Source: Massilia sp. Mn16-1_5 (GTDB lineage Bacteria > Pseudomonadota > Gammaproteobacteria > Burkholderiales > Burkholderiaceae_D). Taken from it: 64,000 bases of DNA. The notes under the pieces were generated by a model that was not told the DNA's origin, did no database searches, and saw only the letters and a program-made list of their open reading frames with translations. Below, piece by piece: positions 47,569 to 55,647 of the stretch. The stretch spans positions 1 through 64,000 of the forward strand of contig NZ_PPXQ01000004.1 of the NCBI RefSeq assembly GCF_004798585.1, given 5' to 3'. Position numbers and translations under genes: made by a program. Within the stretch, counting starts at the first letter, position 1. Every line of letters starts with the position of its first letter.

Positions 47569-47917
47569 GATTGCCCATGCACGGGCCGGCGACAAGGGAA
47601 ATATCTCGAATATCTCCGTGATCGCCTACGACCCGAAGGATTACCCGCTGCTGGAACACTGGCTCACCGCCGAGCGCGTGAAGGCGCATTTCGCCGGGAT
47701 CGCGGCAGGCGAAGTGCGGCGCTATGCGCTGCCGGCGCTCGGCGCCCTGAACTTCGTCCTGCACCAGGCCTTGAGCGGCGGCGTCACCCGCTCGCTGGCC
47801 CTGGACGCCCACGGCAAGACCCTAAGCTCGGCAATGCTCGCCCTCGAGTTGCCCGACCAGGCAGCAGCAGAATTCACCCCACCATCACAAGAACGACTTC
47901 AAGGAGACCTGTCATGA
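47555..47917 (+). CDS. AtuA-like ferredoxin-fold domain protein
   Basis: A 120-residue protein that matches the small domain often fused to AtuA: L-R-E-I-A-H-A-R-A-G-D-K-G-N-I-S-N-I-S-V-I. In this locus it is separate and overlaps the AtuA stop by 14 bases (start at 47555 behind GAGGAGAG). The next gene starts on its stop codon (ATGA), so the three are coupled. Its function is unknown. Confidence 0.87.
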   Translation: MLLREIAHARAGDKGNISNISVIAYDPKDYPLLEHWLTAERVKAHFAGIAAGEVRRYALPALGALNFVLHQALSGGVTRSLALDAHGKTLSSAMLALELPDQAAAEFTPPSQERLQGDLS

Positions 47918-48906
47918 GCTTCACCAAGCTGCCGAAGGTGGCCATCCGCGCCATCCCGGCCCTCTGCCTGGCATTCACGGCCACAGCTTCGGGCACTGCG
48001 GCCGCCGCCGGCTTCCCGGAAAAACCGATCCGCTTCGTCGTGCCCTTTGCCGCCGGCACCGCCACCGACCAGCTGGCGCGCGCGCTGGGGCAGGCGATCA
48101 CGCTGGAGACGAAGCAGCAGGTCATTGTCGACAACCGGCCCGGCGGCAACGGTTTTATCGGCGCCAACGAGGCGGCGCGCGCGGCGCCGGACGGCTACAC
48201 GGTCCTGATCGCGACCAACACGACCCACGCCGCGGCCGAGCACCTGTACAAATCGGTGCCCTTCGATCCGGTCAAGAGCTTCGCCCCGATCACCGCGCTC
48301 GGCAAGGGAGGGCAGATCATGGTGGTGAATGCGGCGTCGCCGGTAACCAGCGTCGGCAGCTTCATCGCCCTGGCGAAGAAGGAACCGGGCAAGGTCAGCT
48401 TCGGCAGCGGCAGTTCCTCGAGCAGAGTCGCGGGCGAACTGTTCCAGCAGATGGCCGGCGTGCAGCTGCTGCACGTGCCCTACAAGAGCAATACCTATGC
48501 GGTGACCGACCTGCTGGGCGGCCAGATCCAGATGATGATCACCGATACCGCGACCGGCCTGCCGCACATCAAGAGTGGCAAGCTGCGGGCGCTCGGCTAC
48601 TCGGGCAGCACGCGCTCGCCGCTCCTGCCGGACGTGCCGACGATCGCCGAAGCGAGCGTCAAGGGCTACGACGTGGGCTACTGGTTCGCCGCCTATGCGC
48701 CGGCGAAGACGCCGCCGCCGGTGGTTGCCCGGCTCAACGAGCTGCTGACCCGCGCCGCAAAGAGCCCGACCGCGCACAGCGGCTTCTATGCGCTGAGCGG
48801 CACCAGCATCTTCCTGACCTCGCCCGAGGAGCTGACCCGGTTCCAGCTGGCGGAATCGAAGAAGTGGGGCGAGATCATCCGCAAGGCGGGGATCGAAAAG
48901 GAATAG
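47914..48906 (+). CDS. Bug/TctC-family periplasmic binding protein (first copy)
   Basis: A 330-residue tripartite tricarboxylate transporter receptor. It has a signal peptide (about 1-30), then P-I-R-F-V-V-P-F-A-A-G-T-A-T-D, D-N-R-P-G-G-N-G and L-H-V-P-Y-K-S-N, the Bug pattern that binds carboxylates through two loops. No TctA/TctB membrane partners are in the window, as is usual for orphan Bug receptors of Betaproteobacteria. Start overlaps the AtuA-like stop, suggesting the ligand is the cassette's substrate. Confidence 0.92.
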   Translation: MSFTKLPKVAIRAIPALCLAFTATASGTAAAAGFPEKPIRFVVPFAAGTATDQLARALGQAITLETKQQVIVDNRPGGNGFIGANEAARAAPDGYTVLIATNTTHAAAEHLYKSVPFDPVKSFAPITALGKGGQIMVVNAASPVTSVGSFIALAKKEPGKVSFGSGSSSSRVAGELFQQMAGVQLLHVPYKSNTYAVTDLLGGQIQMMITDTATGLPHIKSGKLRALGYSGSTRSPLLPDVPTIAEASVKGYDVGYWFAAYAPAKTPPPVVARLNELLTRAAKSPTAHSGFYALSGTSIFLTSPEELTRFQLAESKKWGEIIRKAGIEKE

Positions 48907-48928
48907 AGAAAGGAATAGAAGCGCGGCT

Positions 48929-49906
48929 TCAGTCCGCGAACGCGCCCGCCTTCTTGTAGATCGGCCCCCACTTGTCGATCTCCGCCTTCAGGTGCGCCTG
49001 CAGTCCCTCGGGCGTGGCTTTTTCCGCCGGCACGGTTTCCGCGCCGAGGTCGGCGAACTTGGACTTCACGTTCGGATCGGCCAGCGCCTCGCGCAAGGCG
49101 GCGCCGAGCTTCGCGATCACCGGCTTCGGGGTGCCTTTCGGCGCATACAGGCCGTGCCACACATACATCTCGAAGCCGTTCATGCCCTGCTCGGCGAGCG
49201 TCGGGATGTTCGGCAGCGAGGCGACCCGCGCTTTCGTCGTCGCACCATACACCTTGACCTTGCCGGCGCGGATGTGCGACGTGGTCGACGTGGTCTGGTC
49301 GCACAGCAGGTCGATCGTGCCGCCCAGCAGGTCGTTCATGGCCGGTGCCGTGCCCTTGTAGGGGACGGTCGTGAGCGGCGTGCCGATCGCACTGAGGAAC
49401 AGCATGCCGCACTGGTGCGAGACGGCGCCCAGGCCGGCGTTGCCCATGGTGAGCTTGCTCTTGTTCGCCTTGACGTAGTCGATCAGTTCCTTGAGGTTGT
49501 TCGGCGGCAGGTCCTTGCGCGCCACGAGCACCATCGGCACGTCGGCCACCTGCCCGACGTATTCGAAATCGGTAAGCGGATTGAAGGCCAGCTTGCGGTA
49601 CATGGCGGGACTGGTGGCCATGCCGTTGTGATGCAGCAGCAGCGTGTAGCCGTCCGGCTCGGCGCGCTTGACCTTGCCGGCGGAAAGCGTGCCGCCGGCG
49701 CCGGTGGCGTTTTCGACGACGACGGGCTGCTTGAGCGACTTCGCCATGGTCTGGGCCACGATGCGGGCAATCGTGTCGGTCGGCCCGCCGGCTGCGAACG
49801 GAATGACCATGGTGACGGTCCTGTCCGGGAAATCGGCCGCCAGAAGGGAACCGGAAGCGAGCAGGGCAGTGGTGGTGGCAGCGGCGGCAATCAGTTTCTT
49901 CAACAT
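48929..49906 (-). CDS. Bug/TctC-family periplasmic binding protein (second copy)
   Basis: A 325-residue Bug receptor on the opposite strand, with signal peptide (M-L-K-K-L-I-A-A-A...), T-V-T-M-V-I-P-F-A-A-G-G-P-T-D and T-V-P-Y-K-G-T-A-P-A-M-N-D-L. The two receptors share only the family motifs, so this is not a recent duplication. It converges on the first copy and lies downstream of a palindrome (49997-50009) that may bind the LysR protein at 50054. Confidence 0.92.
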   Translation of the reverse strand: MLKKLIAAAATTTALLASGSLLAADFPDRTVTMVIPFAAGGPTDTIARIVAQTMAKSLKQPVVVENATGAGGTLSAGKVKRAEPDGYTLLLHHNGMATSPAMYRKLAFNPLTDFEYVGQVADVPMVLVARKDLPPNNLKELIDYVKANKSKLTMGNAGLGAVSHQCGMLFLSAIGTPLTTVPYKGTAPAMNDLLGGTIDLLCDQTTSTTSHIRAGKVKVYGATTKARVASLPNIPTLAEQGMNGFEMYVWHGLYAPKGTPKPVIAKLGAALREALADPNVKSKFADLGAETVPAEKATPEGLQAHLKAEIDKWGPIYKKAGAFAD

Positions 49907-49994
49907 CGGCGTCTCCTCGACAGGTTGATCGGGATCCGGGACGATCCCTTGTTACCTCTTTGTCCAACCATCGTAGGAGCTTATGGGAGCGAAT

Positions 49995-50009
49995 GTGAAA
50001 TAGCATTTC
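49995..50009. promoter_or_regulatory. candidate LysR operator, upstream of the second Bug gene
   Basis: GAAAT-AGC-ATTTC (49997-50009) is a perfect palindrome. The 9-mer GTGAAATAG at 49995-50003 recurs on the minus strand at 51043-51051, in the LysR/hydratase gap. Confidence 0.45.
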
Positions 50010-50053
50010 CTGATGCCAGGATCAAGGAACGGCATGGCTGCGCCGCCACCCCT

Positions 50054-50983
50054 TCAGCGTCCGACCCAGGCCGCGCCGGGCCAGGCCTCGGCCTGCACCA
50101 TCTCCTTCATCAGCGCAACCAGCTCGGCGGCGACGGCGACACCGGCGGGCGAGGGCCGGCGCGCAGCCGAGCGGGCCAGCACGATCCGGCGCGACAGCTC
50201 GGGCGAGCCCACCGGCGCGCCCGACAGGCTGCCTTGCTCGAATTCGTCCAGCACCGCCGAGCTCGGCAGGATGGTGTAGCCAAAGCCCTTGGCCACCAGC
50301 GACTTCTGCAGGTCAAGGGCATTGGTCTCGGCCACCACATCGACCGTGATGCCGGCCACGGCGAGGGCGTGCTCGATGCTGCTGCGCAGGCCGTGCGACA
50401 CGCTCGGAAACACCATCGGCCGGTCCTCCAGCGCCTTCAGCGGGAAGGGTTCGCCGGCCGCGATCTCGCCCGGCGGGCCGATCACATACAGGCGCTCGTC
50501 GAGCAGGGCCTCGACCTGCAGGCCGGTCGAGGAGCGGGTGTCGTACAGCAGTGCCAGCTCGACTTCGCCGGCCTCCAGCCACTGCACCACATTGCCCGAG
50601 TAACCGACGTTCACGCTGAGCGAGACGCGCGGATGCCGCGTGCGCAGGCGCGCCACCAGCTCGGCCGCCAGCAGCCGGCTGGTACTGGCCAGCAGGCCGA
50701 TTGCCACCCGGCCTGCAATCGCGTTGGCGGCGGGCCCGATTTCGGCCCGCGCCTTGTCGAGCTCGCGCAGCGCGCGCCGTCCGTACTCCACCAGGGTGCG
50801 GCCGGCGTCGGTCAGCACCATGCCGTGCCGTTCGCGCTCGAACAAGGGCACGCCGCATTCCTCTTCGAGCATGCGGATGTGCCGCGACACCGCCGGCTGC
50901 ACGAGGTGCAGCAACTCGCCGGCGCGCGTGGCGCTGCCGGTCTCGGCGATCGCGATCAGGGTGCGGATCTGCTTGATGTCCAT
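50054..50983 (-). CDS. LysR-family regulator, divergent from the hydratase/acyl-CoA operon
   Basis: A 309-residue LysR protein: I-R-T-L-I-A-I-A-E-T-G-S-A-T-R-A-G-E-L-L and V-Q-P-A-V-S-R-H-I-R-M-L-E-E-E form the helix-turn-helix, and the effector domain starts G-R-V-A-I-G-L-L-A-S. The start at 50983 aligns with other LysR proteins; the frame stays open further upstream but runs into the divergent gene. It faces the hydratase gene at 51117 and follows the second Bug gene on the same strand, so it may control both. Confidence 0.9.
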   Translation of the reverse strand: MDIKQIRTLIAIAETGSATRAGELLHLVQPAVSRHIRMLEEECGVPLFERERHGMVLTDAGRTLVEYGRRALRELDKARAEIGPAANAIAGRVAIGLLASTSRLLAAELVARLRTRHPRVSLSVNVGYSGNVVQWLEAGEVELALLYDTRSSTGLQVEALLDERLYVIGPPGEIAAGEPFPLKALEDRPMVFPSVSHGLRSSIEHALAVAGITVDVVAETNALDLQKSLVAKGFGYTILPSSAVLDEFEQGSLSGAPVGSPELSRRIVLARSAARRPSPAGVAVAAELVALMKEMVQAEAWPGAAWVGR

Positions 50984-51042
50984 GGGTCCGTTGAAATGGA
51001 TGGCCGGGCCATGCCGGAACGTGATCATGGTATCAAAGTTTT

Positions 51043-51051
51043 CTATTTCAC
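51043..51051 (-). promoter_or_regulatory. candidate LysR operator, upstream of the hydratase operon
   Basis: GTGAAATAG on the minus strand, identical to 49995-50003, 66 bp before the hydratase start. A nearby ATTC-N6-GAAT dyad (about 51066-51079) may belong to the same site. Confidence 0.4.
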
Positions 51052-51116
51052 TATGCATTCCATCGAATTCTATGATGAATGAACTTTGAACAAGCGCGAG
51101 CCTGGCTCGATCGACC

Positions 51117-52019
51117 ATGAACCCTGAAGAACTCGACGCCGGCCACCTCCAGCAGTGGGTCGGCAAGACCGAAGTGATGCACGAGGTGGTGCGCCCGGAA
51201 GTGGCGGCGGCGCTGGCGGCGACGCTCGAGCATGCGGACGTGCCGCACGCGGGCGATCCCTTGCCGCCGCTCTGGCACTGGACCAACTTCAACGCGGTCG
51301 TACCGCAGTCGCAGATCGGCGCCGACGGCCACCCGCGCCGCGGCGGCTTCCTGCCGCCGGTGCCGCTGCCGCGCCGGATGTGGGCAGGCGGTCGCTTCGT
51401 ATTCCACGCGCCGGTGCCGATCGGCGCCGAATTGACGCGCACCTCGACCATCGCGAGCGTCCAGGCCAAGACCGGTTCCAGCGGCCGCCTGGTCTTCGTC
51501 ACGGTGCGCCACGCCATCACCCGCGACGGCCAGCCGGCCATCACCGAGGAACACGACATCGTCTACCGCGACCTGGCGGCGCCGGGCAGCACGCCGCCGC
51601 CGCCAAAGGCCGCCCCACTCGAAGCGCGCTGGTCGCGCACGATCCACCCGGATCCGGTGCTGCTGTTCCGCTATTCGGCCCTGACCTTCAACGGCCACCG
51701 CATCCACTACGACCGCAGCTACGTCACCGAAGTGGAGGGCTATCCGGGCCTGATCGTCCACGGTCCGCTGATCGCCACGCTGCTGCTCGACCTGGTGCAG
51801 CGCGAGCTGCCGGAGCGGACGATCGCCAAATTCAGCTTCCGGGCGCTGGCGCCGCTGTTCGACACCGAGAGTTTCGACGTCTGCGGCACGCCCGCGGCCG
51901 ACGGCGACACCGTCAGGCTGTGGGCCCGCAACCAGCGCGGCGAGCTGGCGATGGAGGCACAGGCCATCCTGCATCCCGCCGCCGCCCACGCAACTTCCCC
52001 CAACGGAGAACCAGCATGA
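51117..52019 (+). CDS. FAS1-type/MaoC-like acyl-CoA hydratase (mesaconyl-C4-CoA hydratase-like)
   Basis: A 300-residue double hot-dog protein. The C-terminal domain carries the hydratase 2 segment F-R-Y-S-A-L-T-F-N-G-H-R-I-H-Y-D and G-Y-P-G-L-I-V-H-G-P-L; the N-terminal domain is of the FAS1-type dehydratase kind. This architecture and these motifs are those of mesaconyl-C4-CoA hydratase, which makes citramalyl-CoA, and of related enoyl-CoA hydratases. First gene of a four-gene operon; the next start overlaps its stop. Substrate inferred. Confidence 0.85.
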   Translation: MNPEELDAGHLQQWVGKTEVMHEVVRPEVAAALAATLEHADVPHAGDPLPPLWHWTNFNAVVPQSQIGADGHPRRGGFLPPVPLPRRMWAGGRFVFHAPVPIGAELTRTSTIASVQAKTGSSGRLVFVTVRHAITRDGQPAITEEHDIVYRDLAAPGSTPPPPKAAPLEARWSRTIHPDPVLLFRYSALTFNGHRIHYDRSYVTEVEGYPGLIVHGPLIATLLLDLVQRELPERTIAKFSFRALAPLFDTESFDVCGTPAADGDTVRLWARNQRGELAMEAQAILHPAAAHATSPNGEPA

Positions 52020-53176
52020 TCCACCAGGACCAATCGCACCAGGACATCCGCGATGCCGTGCGCGCGCTGTGCGCCGAATTCCCGGCCGAATACTTCCGCC
52101 GAATCGACGAGGCGCGTGGCTATCCGGAGGAATTCGTCGATGCGCTGACCAAGGCCGGCTGGATGGCCGCGCTGATCCCACAGGAATACGGCGGCTCCGG
52201 ACTCGGGCTGACGGAAGCCTCGGTCATCATGGAAGAGATCAACCGCGCCGGCGGCAATTCCGGCGCCTGCCACGGCCAGATGTACAACATGGGGACCTTG
52301 CTGCGGCACGGTTCGCAGGCGCAGAAGGAACGCTATCTGCCGAAGATCGCCAGCGGCGAGCTGCGCCTGCAATCGATGGCCGTGACCGAACCCACTACCG
52401 GCACCGACACCACCCGCATCCGCACCACCGCCGAGCGCCGCGGCGACAAGTACGTGATCAACGGCCAGAAGGTGTGGATCTCGCGCATCCAGCATTCGGA
52501 CCTGATGATCCTGCTGGCGCGCACCACGCCGCTGGACCAGGTGACGAAGAAGTCGGAAGGCATGTCGATCTTCATCGTCGACCTGGTTGATGCGATCGGC
52601 AAGGGCATGAGCGTGCAGCCGATCCTGAACATGGTGAACCATGAGACCAACGAGCTGTTCTTCGAGAACCTCGAGATCCCGGTCGAGAACCTGATCGGCG
52701 AGGAGGGGAAGGGCTTCAAGTACATCCTCGACGGCCTGAACGCCGAGCGCACCCTGATCGCGGCCGAGTGCATCGGCGACGGCTACTGGTTCATCGACAA
52801 GGTAACGAAGTACGTGAACGAGCGCGTCGTGTTCGGCCGCCCGATCGGCCAGAACCAGGGGGTGCAGTTCCCGATCGCCAAGGCCTACGTGAACCTCGAG
52901 GCGGCCAACCTGATGCGCTATAAAGCCTGCGAGCTGTTCGACGCGCACCAGGCCTGCGGGGCGCAGGCCAACATGGCCAAGATGCTGGCGGCCGACGCTT
53001 CCTGGGAAGCGGCCAACGCCTGCCTGCAGTTCCACGGCGGCTTCGGCTTCGCGGCCGAATACGACGTCGAACGCAAGTTCCGCGAAACCCGGCTCTACCA
53101 GGTGGCGCCGATCTCGACCAACCTGATCCTGGCCTATGTCGGCGAGCACGTGCTCGGCATGCCGCGCTCGTTCTAG
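52016..53176 (+). CDS. acyl-CoA dehydrogenase
   Basis: A 386-residue flavin acyl-CoA dehydrogenase: A-V-T-E-P-T-T-G-T-D-T and W-I-S-R-I-Q-H-S are flavin-binding segments, and F-H-G-G-F-G-F-A-A-E-Y-D-V-E-R is the C-terminal signature. The usual catalytic Glu of the Y-E-G-T motif is missing (the region reads Y-Q-V-A-P-I-S-T-N); instead Glu244 in L-N-A-E-R-T aligns with the helix G base of isovaleryl-CoA dehydrogenase, hinting at a branched substrate. ATG overlaps the previous stop. Confidence 0.92.
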   Translation: MIHQDQSHQDIRDAVRALCAEFPAEYFRRIDEARGYPEEFVDALTKAGWMAALIPQEYGGSGLGLTEASVIMEEINRAGGNSGACHGQMYNMGTLLRHGSQAQKERYLPKIASGELRLQSMAVTEPTTGTDTTRIRTTAERRGDKYVINGQKVWISRIQHSDLMILLARTTPLDQVTKKSEGMSIFIVDLVDAIGKGMSVQPILNMVNHETNELFFENLEIPVENLIGEEGKGFKYILDGLNAERTLIAAECIGDGYWFIDKVTKYVNERVVFGRPIGQNQGVQFPIAKAYVNLEAANLMRYKACELFDAHQACGAQANMAKMLAADASWEAANACLQFHGGFGFAAEYDVERKFRETRLYQVAPISTNLILAYVGEHVLGMPRSF

Positions 53177-53185
53177 GAGACTGCC

Positions 53186-54364
53186 ATGAAACCCCTCGAT
53201 GGCGTCACCGTCGTCACCCTCGAACACGCGATCGCCGCGCCGTTCTGCACGCGCCAGCTGGCCGACCTCGGCGCGCGCGTGATCAAGGTCGAGCGGCCGG
53301 GCGTGGGCGACTTCGCGCGCGCCTACGACGACCGCGCGCGCGGCCTGGCCTCGCATTTCGTCTGGACCAACCGCTCCAAGGAAAGCCTCAGCCTGGACGT
53401 CAAGCACGAGGAAGCCGCGCGCATCCTCGAGCAGTTACTGGGCGGCGCCGACGTGCTGGTGCAGAACCTGGCGCCGGGCGCGGCGGCCCGCCTGGGGCTG
53501 TCGTACGAGGCCCTGAAGGAACGCTTCCCGCGCCTGATCGTCTGCGACATTTCGGGTTACGGCGCGGATGGTCCCTACCGCGACAAGAAGGCCTACGACC
53601 TGCTGATCCAGAGCGAGTCCGGCTTCCTCTCGATTACCGGTTCGCCCGACGAGCCGGCCAAGGCCGGCTGTTCGATCGCCGACATCGCGGCCGGCATGTA
53701 CGCCTATACGAACATCCTGGCGGCCCTGATCGCGCGCGGCCGCACCGGGCAGGGCTGCCGGATCGACGTCTCCATGCTCGAGGCGATGGCCGAGTGGATG
53801 AGCTATCCGCTGTATTACGCGATCGACGGCGCCAGCCCGCCGCCGCGCGCGGGCGCCGCCCATGCGACCATTTATCCCTACGGACCGTTCCCAGCCGGCG
53901 ACGGCAAGACCGTCATGCTGGGACTGCAGAACGAGCGCGAGTGGGAGCAGTTCTGCGCCCGGGTGCTGGAGCAGCCTGCGCTGGCAAAGGACCCGCGCTT
54001 TGCCTCGAATGCCGCCCGCACCGCCGCGCGCGCCGAGCTGCGCGCCATCATCGTCGAGACCTTCTCGCGCCTCACGGCGGAGCAGGTGATCGCACGTCTC
54101 GACGCCGCCCAGATCGCCAATGCGCACATGAACGACATGCACGACCTGTGGCGCCATCCGCAACTGCAGGCGCGTGGACGCTGGACCGAGGTCGACACCC
54201 CGGAGGGCAGGATACCGGCCCTGCTGCCGCCGGGCGTCACGGACGCGCAGGCCGTGCGCATGGATGGCGTGCCGGCGCTGGGCCAGCACACCGAGGCCAT
54301 CCTCGCCGAACTCGGCTACGACGGCGCGGCGCTGCAGACCCTACGCGCGGCCGGCGCGATCTGA
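53186..54364 (+). CDS. type III CoA-transferase (CaiB/BaiF family)
   Basis: A 392-residue family III CoA-transferase. It opens P-L-D-G-V-T-V-V-T-L-E-H and has the R-S-K-E-S-L-S-L-D segment; the catalytic Asp is expected in C-S-I-A-D-I-A-A-G-M-Y-A. It would activate the cassette's carboxylic acid using a CoA donor such as succinyl-CoA. Starts 9 bp after the dehydrogenase with AGGAG upstream. Family firm; donor and acceptor unknown. Confidence 0.92.
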   Translation: MKPLDGVTVVTLEHAIAAPFCTRQLADLGARVIKVERPGVGDFARAYDDRARGLASHFVWTNRSKESLSLDVKHEEAARILEQLLGGADVLVQNLAPGAAARLGLSYEALKERFPRLIVCDISGYGADGPYRDKKAYDLLIQSESGFLSITGSPDEPAKAGCSIADIAAGMYAYTNILAALIARGRTGQGCRIDVSMLEAMAEWMSYPLYYAIDGASPPPRAGAAHATIYPYGPFPAGDGKTVMLGLQNEREWEQFCARVLEQPALAKDPRFASNAARTAARAELRAIIVETFSRLTAEQVIARLDAAQIANAHMNDMHDLWRHPQLQARGRWTEVDTPEGRIPALLPPGVTDAQAVRMDGVPALGQHTEAILAELGYDGAALQTLRAAGAI

Positions 54365-54380
54365 CGTGAACGGACTGCCC

Positions 54381-55214
54381 ATGACTACCTTGCTCCCCCG
54401 TTCCTACCTGTTCGTTCCGGCCAACCGGCCGGATCGCTTCGACAAGGCCTGCCAGGCCGGGGCCGATGCGGTGATCGTCGACCTCGAGGACGCGGTGCCC
54501 TGCGCCGACAAGTCCGCGGCGCGCGCGGCGCTGGCGGCCTGGCTGGCGCCCGCGCATCCGGTCTGCATCCGCATCAACGGCGCCGACACCGAATGGTTCG
54601 CCGAGGACCTCGCCCTGTGCTCCCTGCCCGGTGTGAGCGGCGTCGTCCTGTCGAAAGCGGAAGAGGCCGGGGACCTGGCGCGGCTGCATGCCGCCGCCGC
54701 GCCCGCCGCCGCGCTCCTGCCGCTGGTCGAGAGCGCAGCCGGCATCCGCAACCTGGACGCGCTGGCGCGCGCGCCGGGCGTGCAGCGCCTGCTGTTCGGA
54801 TCGATCGATTTTCAGCTCGACATGGGTATTCGCGGCGAGCGCGAGGAATTGCTGTTCTTCCGCTCGCAGCTGGTGCTGGCATCGCGCCTGGCCGGCATCG
54901 GCGCGCCGGTCGACGGCGTCACGCCGGCCATCGACGACAGCGTGCGCCTGCGCGACGATGCCGGGCATGCGCGCCGGATGGGCTTTGGCGGCAAGCTCTG
55001 CATCCACCCGCGGCAACTGGACGCAGTTCATCGCTGCTTCAGTCCCGACGAGGAAGAGCTGGCCTGGGCGGCGCGCGTGGTGGAGGCGGCCGCGCGATCG
55101 GATGGGGCGGCGGTGGCGCTGGATGGGAAGATGATCGACCGGCCGCTCATCCTGCGCGCCCGCCAGATTCTGGACGAAGCGGCGGCCCGGCGCGGCTGCC
55201 CGAACAGCGACTGA
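54381..55214 (+). CDS. CitE/HpcH-type C-C lyase (citramalyl-CoA lyase-like)
   Basis: A 277-residue TIM-barrel lyase of the CitE/citramalyl-CoA/malyl-CoA lyase family. It begins R-S-Y-L-F-V-P-A-N-R-P-D-R, then A-V-I-V-D-L-E-D-A-V, L-P-L-V-E-S-A-A-G-I and G-S-I-D-F-Q-L-D-M-G, which supply the arginine and the Mg-binding Glu and Asp. It likely splits a 3-hydroxyacyl-CoA made by the hydratase. ATG at 54381 is used; GTG at 54366 is possible. Confidence 0.9.
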   Translation: MTTLLPRSYLFVPANRPDRFDKACQAGADAVIVDLEDAVPCADKSAARAALAAWLAPAHPVCIRINGADTEWFAEDLALCSLPGVSGVVLSKAEEAGDLARLHAAAAPAAALLPLVESAAGIRNLDALARAPGVQRLLFGSIDFQLDMGIRGEREELLFFRSQLVLASRLAGIGAPVDGVTPAIDDSVRLRDDAGHARRMGFGGKLCIHPRQLDAVHRCFSPDEEELAWAARVVEAAARSDGAAVALDGKMIDRPLILRARQILDEAAARRGCPNSD

Positions 55215-55232
55215 GGGCAGGCGGGGCCGGAC

Positions 55233-55589
55233 TCAGGCTCCCGCACGCTTGGGATCGTGTCCCTGTTTCCCGAGCACCTCCATCACCAGCTCGCAGTGGT
55301 CGCCCTGGATCTCGATCACCCCGTCCTTCACGGTCCCGCCCGAGCCGCAGGCCGTGCGCAGCTGCTTGCCCAGCACGGCCAGCGCCGCCGCATCGAGCGC
55401 GACCCCTTTTACCAGCGTGACCGTCTTGCCCCCGCGGCCCTTGGACTGGCGCGAGACGCGCACCACGCCGTCGCCAACGACGGCCGGCCTGGCCTTGCAC
55501 GCGCATGCCGTCACCGGCTGCGCGCATGCGGGACACATGCGTCCGTGTTCGGTCGAATAGACGAGGCCACCTTTGGCGCTGCTTTTCAT
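55233..55589 (-). CDS. yciH: SUI1/YciH-type translation initiation factor
   Basis: A 118-residue eIF1/SUI1-family protein. The SUI1 core is visible in R-G-G-K-T-V-T-L-V-K-G-V and G-S-G-G-T-V-K-D-G-V-I-E-I-Q-G-D-H; the N-terminus has a C-P-A-C...C-A-C zinc-like pair. YciH inhibits aberrant initiation in E. coli. Monocistronic and convergent with the lyase gene. Confidence 0.9.
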   Translation of the reverse strand: MKSSAKGGLVYSTEHGRMCPACAQPVTACACKARPAVVGDGVVRVSRQSKGRGGKTVTLVKGVALDAAALAVLGKQLRTACGSGGTVKDGVIEIQGDHCELVMEVLGKQGHDPKRAGA

Positions 55590-55647
55590 GTGCTTACTCT
55601 TGCGTACGGAGATCTTGAGACCCGCGAGTGTAGCAGCAGCTGCGCCG

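Noticed and set aside
46090..47595. A 501-codon minus-strand frame opposite the AtuA gene
   Set aside because: Composition is that of a shadow frame, and the LysR gene and AtuA promoter explain the region.
48786..50006. A 406-codon minus-strand frame overlapping the second Bug gene in another phase
   Set aside because: The Bug frame has a signal peptide and all family motifs; the other is Arg/Gly-rich without any.
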